A DNA stretch of 64,000 bases from ZC4RG30 sp965652645. Lineage in GTDB: Bacteria > Pseudomonadota > Gammaproteobacteria > Steroidobacterales > Steroidobacteraceae. The notes under the pieces are model-generated. The model had not been told where the DNA came from, ran no database searches, and saw only the letters and a program-made list of their open reading frames with translations. Below are positions 1 to 6,857 of this stretch, one piece after another (the stretch's first letter is position 1; each line of letters opens with the position of its first letter). The stretch lies in the NCBI GenBank assembly GCA_965652645.1, contig CBFGXE010000008.1:1-64000 (forward strand), given 5' to 3'. Position numbers and translations under genes: made by a program.

Positions 1-31
1 GCAGCAATTCTTCCCGTCCGACAATAGGCAT
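1..31 (-). CDS. 5' end of an unknown gene running off the left edge
   Basis: An ATG on the minus strand at 29-31 opens a frame with no stop before the window edge; it reads MPIVGREELL. No clear Shine-Dalgarno sequence precedes it. An inverted repeat (AATAGGC at 23-29 and GCCTATT at 51-57) overlaps the start codon and could be an operator or chance. It lies downstream of the terminator that closes the three small genes at 132-885. Only ten codons are visible, so no function can be given and the gene itself is uncertain. Confidence 0.25.
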   Translation of the reverse strand, partial: MPIVGREELL

Positions 32-90
32 GTGCTGTGCTCATCGTGACGCCTATTTGAGCAGCACGCGCGGACGCCGCGCCAGTGGAG

Positions 91-123
91 AAGAAAGGCC
101 CGCCCCTGATCCAGAGGCGGGCC
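91..123 (-). terminator. Rho-independent terminator after the small-gene operon
   Basis: On the minus strand an 8-bp GC stem (GGCCCGCC at 97-104 pairing with GGCGGGCC at 116-123) is followed by TTTCTT. It lies nine bases past the stop codon of the gene ending at 132, so it ends the three-gene unit at 132-885. Confidence 0.65.
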
Positions 124-131
124 GGGGTGGG

Positions 132-392
132 CTAGCGGAATCGCCCCTCACGTATCCGGGTCAGGCAGTTCAGATCGCCCAGTTCTTCTTGGGCCATGTC
201 GAGCAGGATGTGCGGGGTGGTCAGATCCTCCTTCTTCAGCTCTGTGTCATCCGGCCATCCTTTGAGCCAAGCCCGTGCGGCCGTGATGAGCGCGAAGGCC
301 CGCTCCATCTGTTCCTCGACGCCGGCAATGCCCGACTGCTGCGCGGTGTTGAGCACGAACGGTTCCGGCGGAATTGTGGGTGTTTCGCTCAT
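132..392 (-). CDS. hypothetical small acidic protein (putative mobile-element gene)
   Basis: This 86-residue product is not recognised. It is soluble in appearance, with no signal peptide or membrane segment, and is rich in Glu and Asp in its second half. Its start codon overlaps the stop of the gene upstream by four bases (389-392), and that gene overlaps the next in the same way, so the three are translationally coupled. Short, tightly packed, function-free genes beside a tRNA are typical of prophages and integrative elements, but no integrase or structural gene is visible here. Confidence 0.6.
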   Translation of the reverse strand: MSETPTIPPEPFVLNTAQQSGIAGVEEQMERAFALITAARAWLKGWPDDTELKKEDLTTPHILLDMAQEELGDLNCLTRIREGRFR

Positions 393-634
393 GGCTGCAC
401 CCCGTGCGCCCGGAGCTGGTCCTGCGCATACGCCAGCGCGTCATTCACCATGCGCAAGATCCAGTGCACGCCATCGGCGCCAATCTCAGGGGCGTCGGCC
501 TGCAGCTGGGCCGGGATCACTTCGCGGAGGAATTGCACAACCTGCTGGCAGTTGTGCAGGGTATCGCCTACGTGGTTGTTCTCGGTCAGGGGATTCTGGG
601 GCGCCGCGTCGCGCGCTACTTCCTCCATGTTCAT
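389..634 (-). CDS. hypothetical small protein (putative mobile-element gene)
   Basis: This is an 81-residue soluble protein of unknown function, the middle gene of three overlapping minus-strand genes. It overlaps the upstream gene by four bases (631-634) and the downstream gene by four (389-392). The sequence looks mainly helical, with no cysteine motif and no recognised DNA-binding motif. Coupling to its neighbours is the main evidence that it is real. Confidence 0.6.
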   Translation of the reverse strand: MNMEEVARDAAPQNPLTENNHVGDTLHNCQQVVQFLREVIPAQLQADAPEIGADGVHWILRMVNDALAYAQDQLRAHGVQP

Positions 635-885
635 GACGCCACCCCCGCAGCCTTGCTGATGCTCACGGAATCCAGCGCCTCCAGCAGGTCATCTATGAGG
701 CAGCCGATATGCCGCATCACCAGCGTGCAGTCGCCAGTTCCGTCGAACGAGTCCACGGACTTTGTGACGCTGGCCAGAAGGCAGGCGATGAGCATGGCCT
801 GGTTCTGCTGGCGCTGCAGATGATCTGCCAGCGCTTCGGGGATGCCCGGCTGGGCGGGTTTCTTCGGTGATTTGGCTTTCGCCAT
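631..885 (-). CDS. hypothetical small protein, first gene of a three-gene unit
   Basis: This 84-residue protein begins MAKAKSPKKP and has a basic, proline-containing N-terminus followed by a helical region. The start at 885 is chosen because AGGAGA sits five bases upstream; an in-frame upstream extension to 957 has no such site. It heads the unit that runs to the terminator at 91-123. A short inverted repeat, TGGGA-5-TCCCA at 942-956, lies between it and the tRNA and could be an operator. No family is recognised. Confidence 0.6.
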   Translation of the reverse strand: MAKAKSPKKPAQPGIPEALADHLQRQQNQAMLIACLLASVTKSVDSFDGTGDCTLVMRHIGCLIDDLLEALDSVSISKAAGVAS

Positions 886-989
886 GTCGGTCTCCTGATT
901 GGAGACACCCGGCATCGGTCCCAGATTCGGTGACAGGATGATGGGAATTGATCCCAACTGATCCTAAGTCACTGATTTTTCAGGTCCCG

Positions 990-1079
990 TGGCGGAAGGG
1001 GTGGGATTCGAACCCACGGTGGGCGTTAACCCACGGTAGTTTTCAAGACTACTGCCTTAAACCGCTCGGCCACCCTTCC
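990..1079 (-). tRNA. tRNA-Ser (anticodon UGA)
   Basis: Read on the minus strand the sequence starts GGAAGGGTGGCCGAG and ends in CCTTCCGCCA with an encoded CCA (990-992). The anticodon stem GTAGT/ACTAC encloses the loop CTTGAAA, giving anticodon TGA. A long variable arm (GTGGG...CCCAC) and the TTCGAAT T-loop complete a class II serine tRNA. The acceptor 3' end faces the small-gene cluster at 1-960, the usual side for site-specific integration. Confidence 0.95.
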
Positions 1080-1118
1080 AGGAGACGGCATTCTACCAAA
1101 CGCGCCGCCTTGTACCCG

Positions 1119-2213
1119 TCAATCAAGTCGCTTGTGGAAGCGCAGGATGGCCGCGGTCAGCATCACCGCACTGAAGACGGCCAGCGCGAGGGCATCCGGC
1201 CACAGCTCTGCCAGTTCCGCGCCGCGCAACATGATGCCGCGGATCAGTCGCAGGAAATGCGTCAGTGGAAGCACCTCTGCCAGCCACTGCGCGGGCCAGG
1301 GCATGCCGGCGAACGGGAACATGAAACCCGACAGCAGGATGGACGGCAGGAAGACGAAGAAGGTCATCTGCATGGCCTGGAACTGCGACTGCGCACGCGT
1401 GGAGATCAGCAGTCCCAGCGACAGGTTGGCCACGATCAAAAGCATCGCCGCTGCGTAGACGTCGGCAAGGCTCCCACCCAGCGGGACCCCGAACAACCAG
1501 GCGCCCAGCGCCAGCACCACGGTGGTCTGCAGGAGCCCGATGAGCACGTATGGTGCCACCTTGCCCACCATCAGCTCTGTCCGGCTCACCGGAGTTGCAA
1601 TCAGCAGCTCCATGTTGCCACGCTCGCGCTCGCGCACAATGGCAACGCCGGTGAACAGCACCATGGTCATGGTGAGGATCACGCCAATCAGCCCCGGAAC
1701 GATGTTGATGGCCGAGCGCCGCTGCGGGTTGTAGAAGCTGACCACGCTGAAGTCGCCACCCTGACCGGTCATCCGACCCGTGACCGCCGCATCCAGCGGC
1801 ATCTGCGCGAGTTGCGCCGCGGCGGCCTGCACCACCGTATCGCTTCCGTCCACCAGCACCTGCACCGCCTCCCGTCCCTCGAAGCGCCGCGCCTCGAAAT
1901 CCGGCGGCACGACGATACCCACGCTGATCCGGCCGCGCCGCAGGGCATCGGTGATCTCCTGCGGCGTGCTGGCCGCGAGCTTCGGTTTGATGACGCCGGA
2001 GGCGACCATGTCCATCACCACCGCGCGCGATGCCGAGGAATTGGCCTGGTCGGCGATGCCGGCATCCAGTCCACGCAGGTTCAGGTTGATGGCATAGCCG
2101 AAAAGCACCAGCTGCATCACCGGGATGCCCAGGATCATCGCCAGCGTGATGCGGTCGCGGCGCATCTGCCGCACTTCCTTCAGCATCACGGCCGACAGGC
2201 GGCGCCAGATCAT
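1119..2213 (-). CDS. ABC-2 type transporter permease (YbhS/YbhR-like)
   Basis: This is a 364-residue inner-membrane permease. One N-terminal membrane helix (around residues 20-40) is followed by a large periplasmic region and then about five helices in the C-terminal half, the standard ABC-2 export layout, and the length matches YbhS/YbhR. The start at 2213 forms an ATGA overlap with the ATPase stop at 2210. It is the last gene of the TetR-HlyD-ATPase-permease unit. Such systems export drugs or other hydrophobic compounds with the HlyD-type adaptor, and presumably an outer-membrane channel encoded elsewhere. Only one permease gene is present, so a homodimer is inferred. The substrate is unknown. 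Confidence 0.9.
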   Translation of the reverse strand: MIWRRLSAVMLKEVRQMRRDRITLAMILGIPVMQLVLFGYAINLNLRGLDAGIADQANSSASRAVVMDMVASGVIKPKLAASTPQEITDALRRGRISVGIVVPPDFEARRFEGREAVQVLVDGSDTVVQAAAAQLAQMPLDAAVTGRMTGQGGDFSVVSFYNPQRRSAINIVPGLIGVILTMTMVLFTGVAIVRERERGNMELLIATPVSRTELMVGKVAPYVLIGLLQTTVVLALGAWLFGVPLGGSLADVYAAAMLLIVANLSLGLLISTRAQSQFQAMQMTFFVFLPSILLSGFMFPFAGMPWPAQWLAEVLPLTHFLRLIRGIMLRGAELAELWPDALALAVFSAVMLTAAILRFHKRLD

Positions 2214-3145
2214 GCGGCACGTCCCGCCGCGGCGCGCTGGCCTGTGGAGGCGACGAACACATCCTCCAGGTTCGGAGTTCCCGCCTCGACCTCGGCCTCG
2301 ATGCCAGCCGCCCGAAGCGCCGAGCGCGTGCTCTCGACGGCCGCGCCCCCGGTTCCGCAGAGCACGCGCAATGTATTGCCAACCTGCGCGACGCTGAGCA
2401 CGCCGGGCACGGCCGTGAGCACCTGCTGCGCGCGCCGCGGTGCGGCGGCGTGCACAACGAGGCAACGTCCCGCGAGCGCGCTGGTGAGCTCGCCGGGCGT
2501 GCCATCGGCCACCAGGTGGCCGCGGTCGAGGATGGCAATGCGGTGGCACCGCTCGGCCTCATCCATGTAGTGCGTGGACACCAGCAGTGTTGTGCCCGCA
2601 TCGGCCAGGTCGAAGAGCTTCTCCCAGAAGTCGCGTCGCGATTCCGGGTCCACGGCACTGGTGGGCTCATCGAGGAACAGCAGCTCCGGCCTGTGGATCA
2701 CCGCGCCGGCCAGCGCCAGCCGCTGTTTCTGTCCGCCGCTCAGGGTGCCGGCCAGCTGCTTCTGCCGGTCGGCGAACCTGTACTCCACGAGCAGCTCCTC
2801 GATGCGACGACGTGCCTCCGCCCTGGGCACACCCAGCACCGAGGCCAGGAAATCCAGGTTCTCGCGCACCGACAGGTCCTCGAACAGCGAGAACTTCTGC
2901 GTCATGTAGCCGATGCGCAGGCGCAGCGCCTCGGCCTGGGCCGGGATCTTCAGCCCCAGCACCTCGATGTCACCGGCCGTGGGCGTGAGCAAGCCGCAGA
3001 GCATGCGAATGGTGGTGGACTTGCCGGACCCATTGGGACCAAGGAAGCCGTAGACATGCGCACGGGGCACGTTCAGGTCCACCCCCTCAACGGCCAGCAG
3101 GCTGCCGAAGCGCTTGACCAGGCCGCGCGCGCGGATTGCGCTCAC
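2210..3145 (-). CDS. ABC transporter ATP-binding protein
   Basis: This 311-residue cytoplasmic ATPase energises the adjacent permease. Walker A (GPNGSGKST) lies near residue 38, the signature LSGGQKQR near residue 140 and Walker B with LFLDEPTSAVD just after it. There is one nucleotide-binding domain, unlike E. coli YbhF, which carries two, so two copies would pair with two permeases. The start is a GTG at 3145 that overlaps the HlyD stop (GTGA). Because Walker B is directly followed by a C-terminal extension containing VEAGTPNLEDVF, it belongs to the drug-export (CcmA/DrrA-like) group. Confidence 0.92.
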   Translation of the reverse strand: MSAIRARGLVKRFGSLLAVEGVDLNVPRAHVYGFLGPNGSGKSTTIRMLCGLLTPTAGDIEVLGLKIPAQAEALRLRIGYMTQKFSLFEDLSVRENLDFLASVLGVPRAEARRRIEELLVEYRFADRQKQLAGTLSGGQKQRLALAGAVIHRPELLFLDEPTSAVDPESRRDFWEKLFDLADAGTTLLVSTHYMDEAERCHRIAILDRGHLVADGTPGELTSALAGRCLVVHAAAPRRAQQVLTAVPGVLSVAQVGNTLRVLCGTGGAAVESTRSALRAAGIEAEVEAGTPNLEDVFVASTGQRAAAGRAA

Positions 3146-4098
3146 GGCCTGAAGCCCACCCACAGCGGCAGACCGGCCGGCAGTCCGGCAGCCTCCGTCC
3201 CCAGCTGCACCTCGGCGAGATAGGTGAGCCGGGAGACATCCTGGCCCACCAGCGCGTAGTAGGGCGTGAATGAAGGCTCGCTGCGGATCATGCGCACGGT
3301 GCCTGTCCACACCTGCTCGCTACCTTCCACATGCACGACCAGGGCGTCGCCGACCTTCACGCCGGCCCGCTGCGACTGGGGCACGTACACCCGGGCGTAG
3401 GGAGCCTCGCCGGCCAGCATCACCACCAGTGGCGCACCCACTGGCGGCTGATCGCCGGGACGGTACGGCAGGCTGTCGACCACGCCGTCGCGCGGTGCCA
3501 CCAGCGTGAGCTTTTCCAGCAGCACGCGCTGCGTGGCTGCCTGCGCGGAGGCGGCCTGCACCGCGGCCTCGCCCTGCGCGATCTGTTCCGTGCGCGTGCC
3601 CCGCACGAGCGCCAGCAGCGCCTGTTCGGCGACGCGCACCTGCGCATCGGCATTGTCGGCGGCGGCGCGGCTGCGATCGACCTCGGCGGCAGCCACGAGC
3701 TGGCGGCGGGCCAGTTCCTCGATCCGCCGGAACTGGGCGCGCGCCTCGATGGCCTGCGCCTGTGCGGCCATCAGTGACGCGCGGGCCCGGTTGATCTCCT
3801 CGCCCCTGGGGCCGGCGCGCAATTCCGCCAGCGCCGCATCGCTGCGCCGCTCCTGCGCGGCGGCGGCCTCCAGCTGCGACTGCAATCCGGTGGTTTCCAG
3901 CCGCACCAGCACGTCTCCGGCTTGCACGCGCTGCCCCTCGCGCACTTCTATGGCGATGATCTTCTCGGCCGCCGGCGACGGCAGCGTGATCCGGTCCCAT
4001 TCCAGCGTGCCCAGCGCGCGCGGTGCCTTCCCGGTGCAGGATGCCAGCAGCAGGAGGCAGGCACATGCCAGCGCACGAATGGCGGGCAACAGATTCAT
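3142..4098 (-). CDS. HlyD-family periplasmic adaptor lipoprotein of the ABC exporter
   Basis: This 318-residue membrane-fusion protein starts at 4098. Its N-terminal hydrophobic segment ends LLLLASC, a lipobox that predicts lipid attachment at Cys. The order is lipoyl-like half-motif (around residues 40-75), a long alpha-helical hairpin rich in Ala, Gln, Glu and Arg (around 80-190), the second lipoyl half (VVDSLPYRPGD) and a beta-barrel region. The protein would link the inner-membrane ABC pump to an outer-membrane channel. It overlaps tetR and the ATPase gene by four bases each. It resembles YbhG in length and neighbours. Confidence 0.88.
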   Translation of the reverse strand: MNLLPAIRALACACLLLLASCTGKAPRALGTLEWDRITLPSPAAEKIIAIEVREGQRVQAGDVLVRLETTGLQSQLEAAAAQERRSDAALAELRAGPRGEEINRARASLMAAQAQAIEARAQFRRIEELARRQLVAAAEVDRSRAAADNADAQVRVAEQALLALVRGTRTEQIAQGEAAVQAASAQAATQRVLLEKLTLVAPRDGVVDSLPYRPGDQPPVGAPLVVMLAGEAPYARVYVPQSQRAGVKVGDALVVHVEGSEQVWTGTVRMIRSEPSFTPYYALVGQDVSRLTYLAEVQLGTEAAGLPAGLPLWVGFRP

Positions 4099-4808
4099 TT
4101 CCCCGCCTGCAGGCCCCGCTCCAGCAGCGCCAGCGCATGCGCACGCACACCCTGCATCGTCAGGTCGTCCGCATCGAAAATACGTCGCCAGATGGGCGCA
4201 CCGGCGGCAGGAAACAACGTCAGTCCGATCAGCGACACGATGACCAGTCGGGGATCCAGGCCTGGATTGAGCTGGCCCTGCTGCTGCGCCAGTGCGAAGC
4301 GCCGCGCCACGGCCTGCGTCAGTTCCGGAGCCACGCGTGTGACCAGCAGGTCGCGCAGTGCGCCGCCCTCGCTGACCACCTCGCGCACCCACAGCGCCGG
4401 CCACCAGGGGTGGGCTTCCACCGCCGCGCACACGGCGTCGACAAAACCGCGGACCAGGGCACCGGGACCTTCCCCCTGCGCGCCCAGCACCGCATCGCGC
4501 ACGGAGCCGAACACCGGCATCAGGCGCTGCGCCATCACCTGCTCCATCAGCTGGCGCGCATCGCCGAAGTAGTAGTGCACCAGCGCCGGCGTGACTCCCG
4601 CGCCGCTTGCAACGTCACGGATGGAAGTGGCGCCGATGCCCTTGCGCACATAGCAGGCCAGTGCGGCATCAATGATGCGGACCTGCTGGTCGGCGCCATT
4701 GGCCGCGGGGCGGCCCGGGGTACGCCCGGCCGCCCGACGGGCCCCGGCGACTTTTTTCGGCCTGCCGCGCGTCGCAGACCCCTTCCTGCGTGCAGGTGCG
4801 GTTGCCAT
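4095..4808 (-). CDS. TetR-family regulator with AT-hook-like N-terminal extension
   Basis: This 237-residue repressor-type protein has a TetR helix-turn-helix around residues 43-90 (ATSIRDVASGAGVTPALVHYYF) and a helical ligand-binding C-terminal part, like CecR/YbiH, which sits beside ybhGFSR in E. coli. An unusual basic extension of about 40 residues precedes the HTH and holds two GRP cores (residues 15-17 in RGRPKK and 32-34 in TPGRPAA), the core of AT-hooks. It heads the operon and faces the AT-only palindrome at 4811-4840, so autoregulation is likely. No Shine-Dalgarno sequence precedes the ATG. Confidence 0.88.
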   Translation of the reverse strand: MATAPARRKGSATRGRPKKVAGARRAAGRTPGRPAANGADQQVRIIDAALACYVRKGIGATSIRDVASGAGVTPALVHYYFGDARQLMEQVMAQRLMPVFGSVRDAVLGAQGEGPGALVRGFVDAVCAAVEAHPWWPALWVREVVSEGGALRDLLVTRVAPELTQAVARRFALAQQQGQLNPGLDPRLVIVSLIGLTLFPAAGAPIWRRIFDADDLTMQGVRAHALALLERGLQAGK

Positions 4809-4810
4809 GG

Positions 4811-4846
4811 TTTAATTAATTTATCAATTAATTAATTAAACGTCAA
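4811..4846 (-). promoter_or_regulatory. promoter with perfect AT-only palindromic operator for the tetR-ABC operon
   Basis: An 11-bp inverted repeat (TTTAATTAATT at 4811-4821, AATTAATTAAA at 4830-4840) with an 8-base spacer lies just upstream of tetR. On the minus strand a -35-like TTGACG (4841-4846) and -10-like TAAATT (4818-4823) are 17 bases apart. The palindrome therefore covers the -10 and spacer, the usual position of a TetR autorepressor site. The predicted transcript would start about three bases before the ATG. Confidence 0.6.
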
Positions 4847-4913
4847 TACCTGGGGCGGCGCCCGTCCCGGGCGCGGGTCCGGCCTGGACCCGACAACCGC
4901 TCTTCAATGGGTG

Positions 4914-4943
4914 AAACGGGGGACATTCCAGCCGGAATGTCCC
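4914..4943 (-). terminator. hairpin terminator downstream of the first ThDP enzyme gene
   Basis: A perfect 10-bp stem with a 4-base loop (GGGACATTCC at 4920-4929, GGAATGTCCC at 4934-4943) begins seven bases past the stop codon at 4950. On the minus strand it is followed by CCGTTTCA, so the U-tract is weak. Confidence 0.5.
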
Positions 4944-4949
4944 GTGTAC

Positions 4950-6623
4950 TCAGTGGACCGAGCCGCCGCCCGTTCCGTGGTAACCGCCCTGGAAGGTGGA
5001 ATACACCTTGTCCTGCGTGGTGATGAACTCCAGCAGCGCCGGCCTGCCCTCCTTCGTGGCGGCAATGCCGCGACGAAGGGCATCAGCGATCTGCCCCGGC
5101 TCGGTCACGCGCTCGCCATAACCACCCAGCGCCTTGGCCAGCTCGGCGTAATTGCCGGAGATGTCGGTGGACTTGAAGCGATCCTTCGATGACTTCATCA
5201 CCGGGAATTCCATCGCCATCGAGAAATTGTTGAACAGGATGGAGAGGATGGGAATGTCGCAGCGGACGCAGGTTTCGAAGTCCATGCCCGTCATGCCGAT
5301 GGCCGCATCACCCCAGAAGTTCACGCACAGGCGTTCGGGGTTGGCCACCTTCGCGCCCATCGCCAGCGCCAGGCCGTAACCCAGGTGCGTGGACTTGCCC
5401 CAGCCGATGTACGACAGCGGCGTCACGGACTTCCAGAACGGCGACAGCTCGTCGCGCGGGCTGCCGGCGTCATGCGTCACCGTGGTGTTGGCCACGTCGG
5501 TGAGGTGCATGAAGTCCCAGATCACACGGTACGGCTGCAGGGGCTTCTCGTTGCTGGTGAGGCGCGGCATCCAGGCCTTCCACCAGGGCTCGTTGAGCTC
5601 GGCGATGCGCGCCTGCACCTTCGGCGCCAGGCCGCGGGGCTTCTTCAGGCGCTCCTTCAGCGCCTCGTAGAGCATGCCCAGCGCGAGCTTCGAATCACCC
5701 AGCAGCGCATGCTCGGCCGGGATGTTCTTGTCGATGTCCAGCGGCTCGATGGTGTTGTGGATGAAGCGCTTGTCCTTCACCGGGAACTTGATGCCGAAGC
5801 TGGTGGCACTGAAACTGGCACCGGCGCCGAACACCACATCCGACTCCGCGACATACGCGGCCAGCGCGCGCGACATGGCCACGCCGCCCGCGCCCAGCGA
5901 CAGCGCGTGGGTCTCGGGGAAGGCACTCTTGCCCTCGAGGCTGGTCGACACCGGCGCCTCCAGCAGCTCCGCCACGGCCTTCAGCTCATCCCAGGCCTTC
6001 GCGTAGTGCACGCCCTGCCCCGCATAGATCAGCGGGTTCTTTGCCGCGATCAGCTCGGCGGCGGCGGCATCCACGGCCACCGGATCCGGCGCGCTGCGCA
6101 CGCGGCGCGAGGGCTTGTAGTCGATCTCGCCCGGCACCTCCAGGCCCCACACGTCGGCGGGGATCTCCAGCATCACCGGACCCGGGCGGCCGTTGCGCGC
6201 GAAATTGAACGCGCGGCGCAGCGCCGGCACGATCTGCTCCGGCGTGGTCACGGTCTCCACGTGCTTGGTGACGTGCTGGAAGTTCAGCGCGCAGTTGAAG
6301 TTCGGCTTCACGAACAGGTTGCCGCGCGGATAGCCGCCGGGGATGACCACCAGCGGCACGGCCTCCGAATAGGCCTGGGCGATGGCGCCGAAGGCATTCT
6401 CGATGCCCGGCCCGAGCTGGCAGCAGAACACGCCCACCTTCCCGCCCGAGCTCATGCGGCTGATGCAGTCGGCCATATGCACGCCCACGCGCTCCTGGCG
6501 CACGACGATGGGACGGATGTTCGCCTCGGCGGCCGTCTCGGTCAGCGGGTTCAGCGGGTACGTGAGCAGCACCTCGACACCTTCGCGGCGGAGGATTTCA
6601 GCTGTGACTTGGGCAACATTCAT
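4950..6623 (-). CDS. thiamine-diphosphate-dependent enzyme, acetolactate synthase-like (copy 1)
   Basis: This 557-residue protein has the three-domain layout of the ThDP decarboxylase/synthase family. The PYR domain contains the likely catalytic Glu44 in VRQERVG, and a central FAD/DHS-like domain follows. The PP domain carries the ThDP motif GDAAIGMTGMDFE ending in NN, the expected 29 residues overall. Substrate is not shown by the sequence: relatives include acetolactate synthase, benzaldehyde lyase, sulfoacetaldehyde acetyltransferase and oxalyl-CoA decarboxylase. The start at 6623 matches the paralogue at 6858-8549, to which it is closely similar along its whole length. The gene has its own candidate promoter (6733-6761). 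A pyruvate-type transporter lies nearby, so a 2-oxoacid substrate is plausible. Confidence 0.85.
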   Translation of the reverse strand: MNVAQVTAEILRREGVEVLLTYPLNPLTETAAEANIRPIVVRQERVGVHMADCISRMSSGGKVGVFCCQLGPGIENAFGAIAQAYSEAVPLVVIPGGYPRGNLFVKPNFNCALNFQHVTKHVETVTTPEQIVPALRRAFNFARNGRPGPVMLEIPADVWGLEVPGEIDYKPSRRVRSAPDPVAVDAAAAELIAAKNPLIYAGQGVHYAKAWDELKAVAELLEAPVSTSLEGKSAFPETHALSLGAGGVAMSRALAAYVAESDVVFGAGASFSATSFGIKFPVKDKRFIHNTIEPLDIDKNIPAEHALLGDSKLALGMLYEALKERLKKPRGLAPKVQARIAELNEPWWKAWMPRLTSNEKPLQPYRVIWDFMHLTDVANTTVTHDAGSPRDELSPFWKSVTPLSYIGWGKSTHLGYGLALAMGAKVANPERLCVNFWGDAAIGMTGMDFETCVRCDIPILSILFNNFSMAMEFPVMKSSKDRFKSTDISGNYAELAKALGGYGERVTEPGQIADALRRGIAATKEGRPALLEFITTQDKVYSTFQGGYHGTGGGSVH

Positions 6624-6732
6624 GGGGCGACTACCTGGCTTCCAGACACGGATGCTCCGCCACTCGCCGCGCGGGTCCAGGCAATTGCCTGCCTCCGTCA
6701 CCTATCTGCAATGCGGGCGGAAAAGCCGCGCA

Positions 6733-6761
6733 TAAATACCCGTTTACACCCCGGGACACAA
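6733..6761 (-). promoter_or_regulatory. candidate promoter of ThDP enzyme copy 1
   Basis: On the minus strand TTGTGT (6756-6761) and TATTTA (6733-6738) are separated by 17 bases. The element resembles the one in front of copy 2 (TTGTGC-17-TTTAAT with the same GGGTATTTA run), which supports both. It leaves a leader of about 100 bases before the ATG. Confidence 0.45.
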
Positions 6762-6792
6762 ACCCTTTTTGGCGGTGACGGAACAGGGCAGC

Positions 6793-6825
6793 AAAAAGGC
6801 CGGCGGGATCTGCACCCCGCCGGCC
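6793..6825 (-). terminator. Rho-independent terminator between the two ThDP enzyme genes
   Basis: A perfect 10-bp stem (GGCCGGCGGG at 6798-6807, CCCGCCGGCC at 6816-6825) is followed on the minus strand by TTTTTGC. It lies 33 bases downstream of copy 2 and upstream of the promoter of copy 1, so the paralogues should be transcribed separately. Confidence 0.85.
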
Positions 6826-6857
6826 CGTGACCGCTGCGCTCCGCCTGGCTGGCTGGA

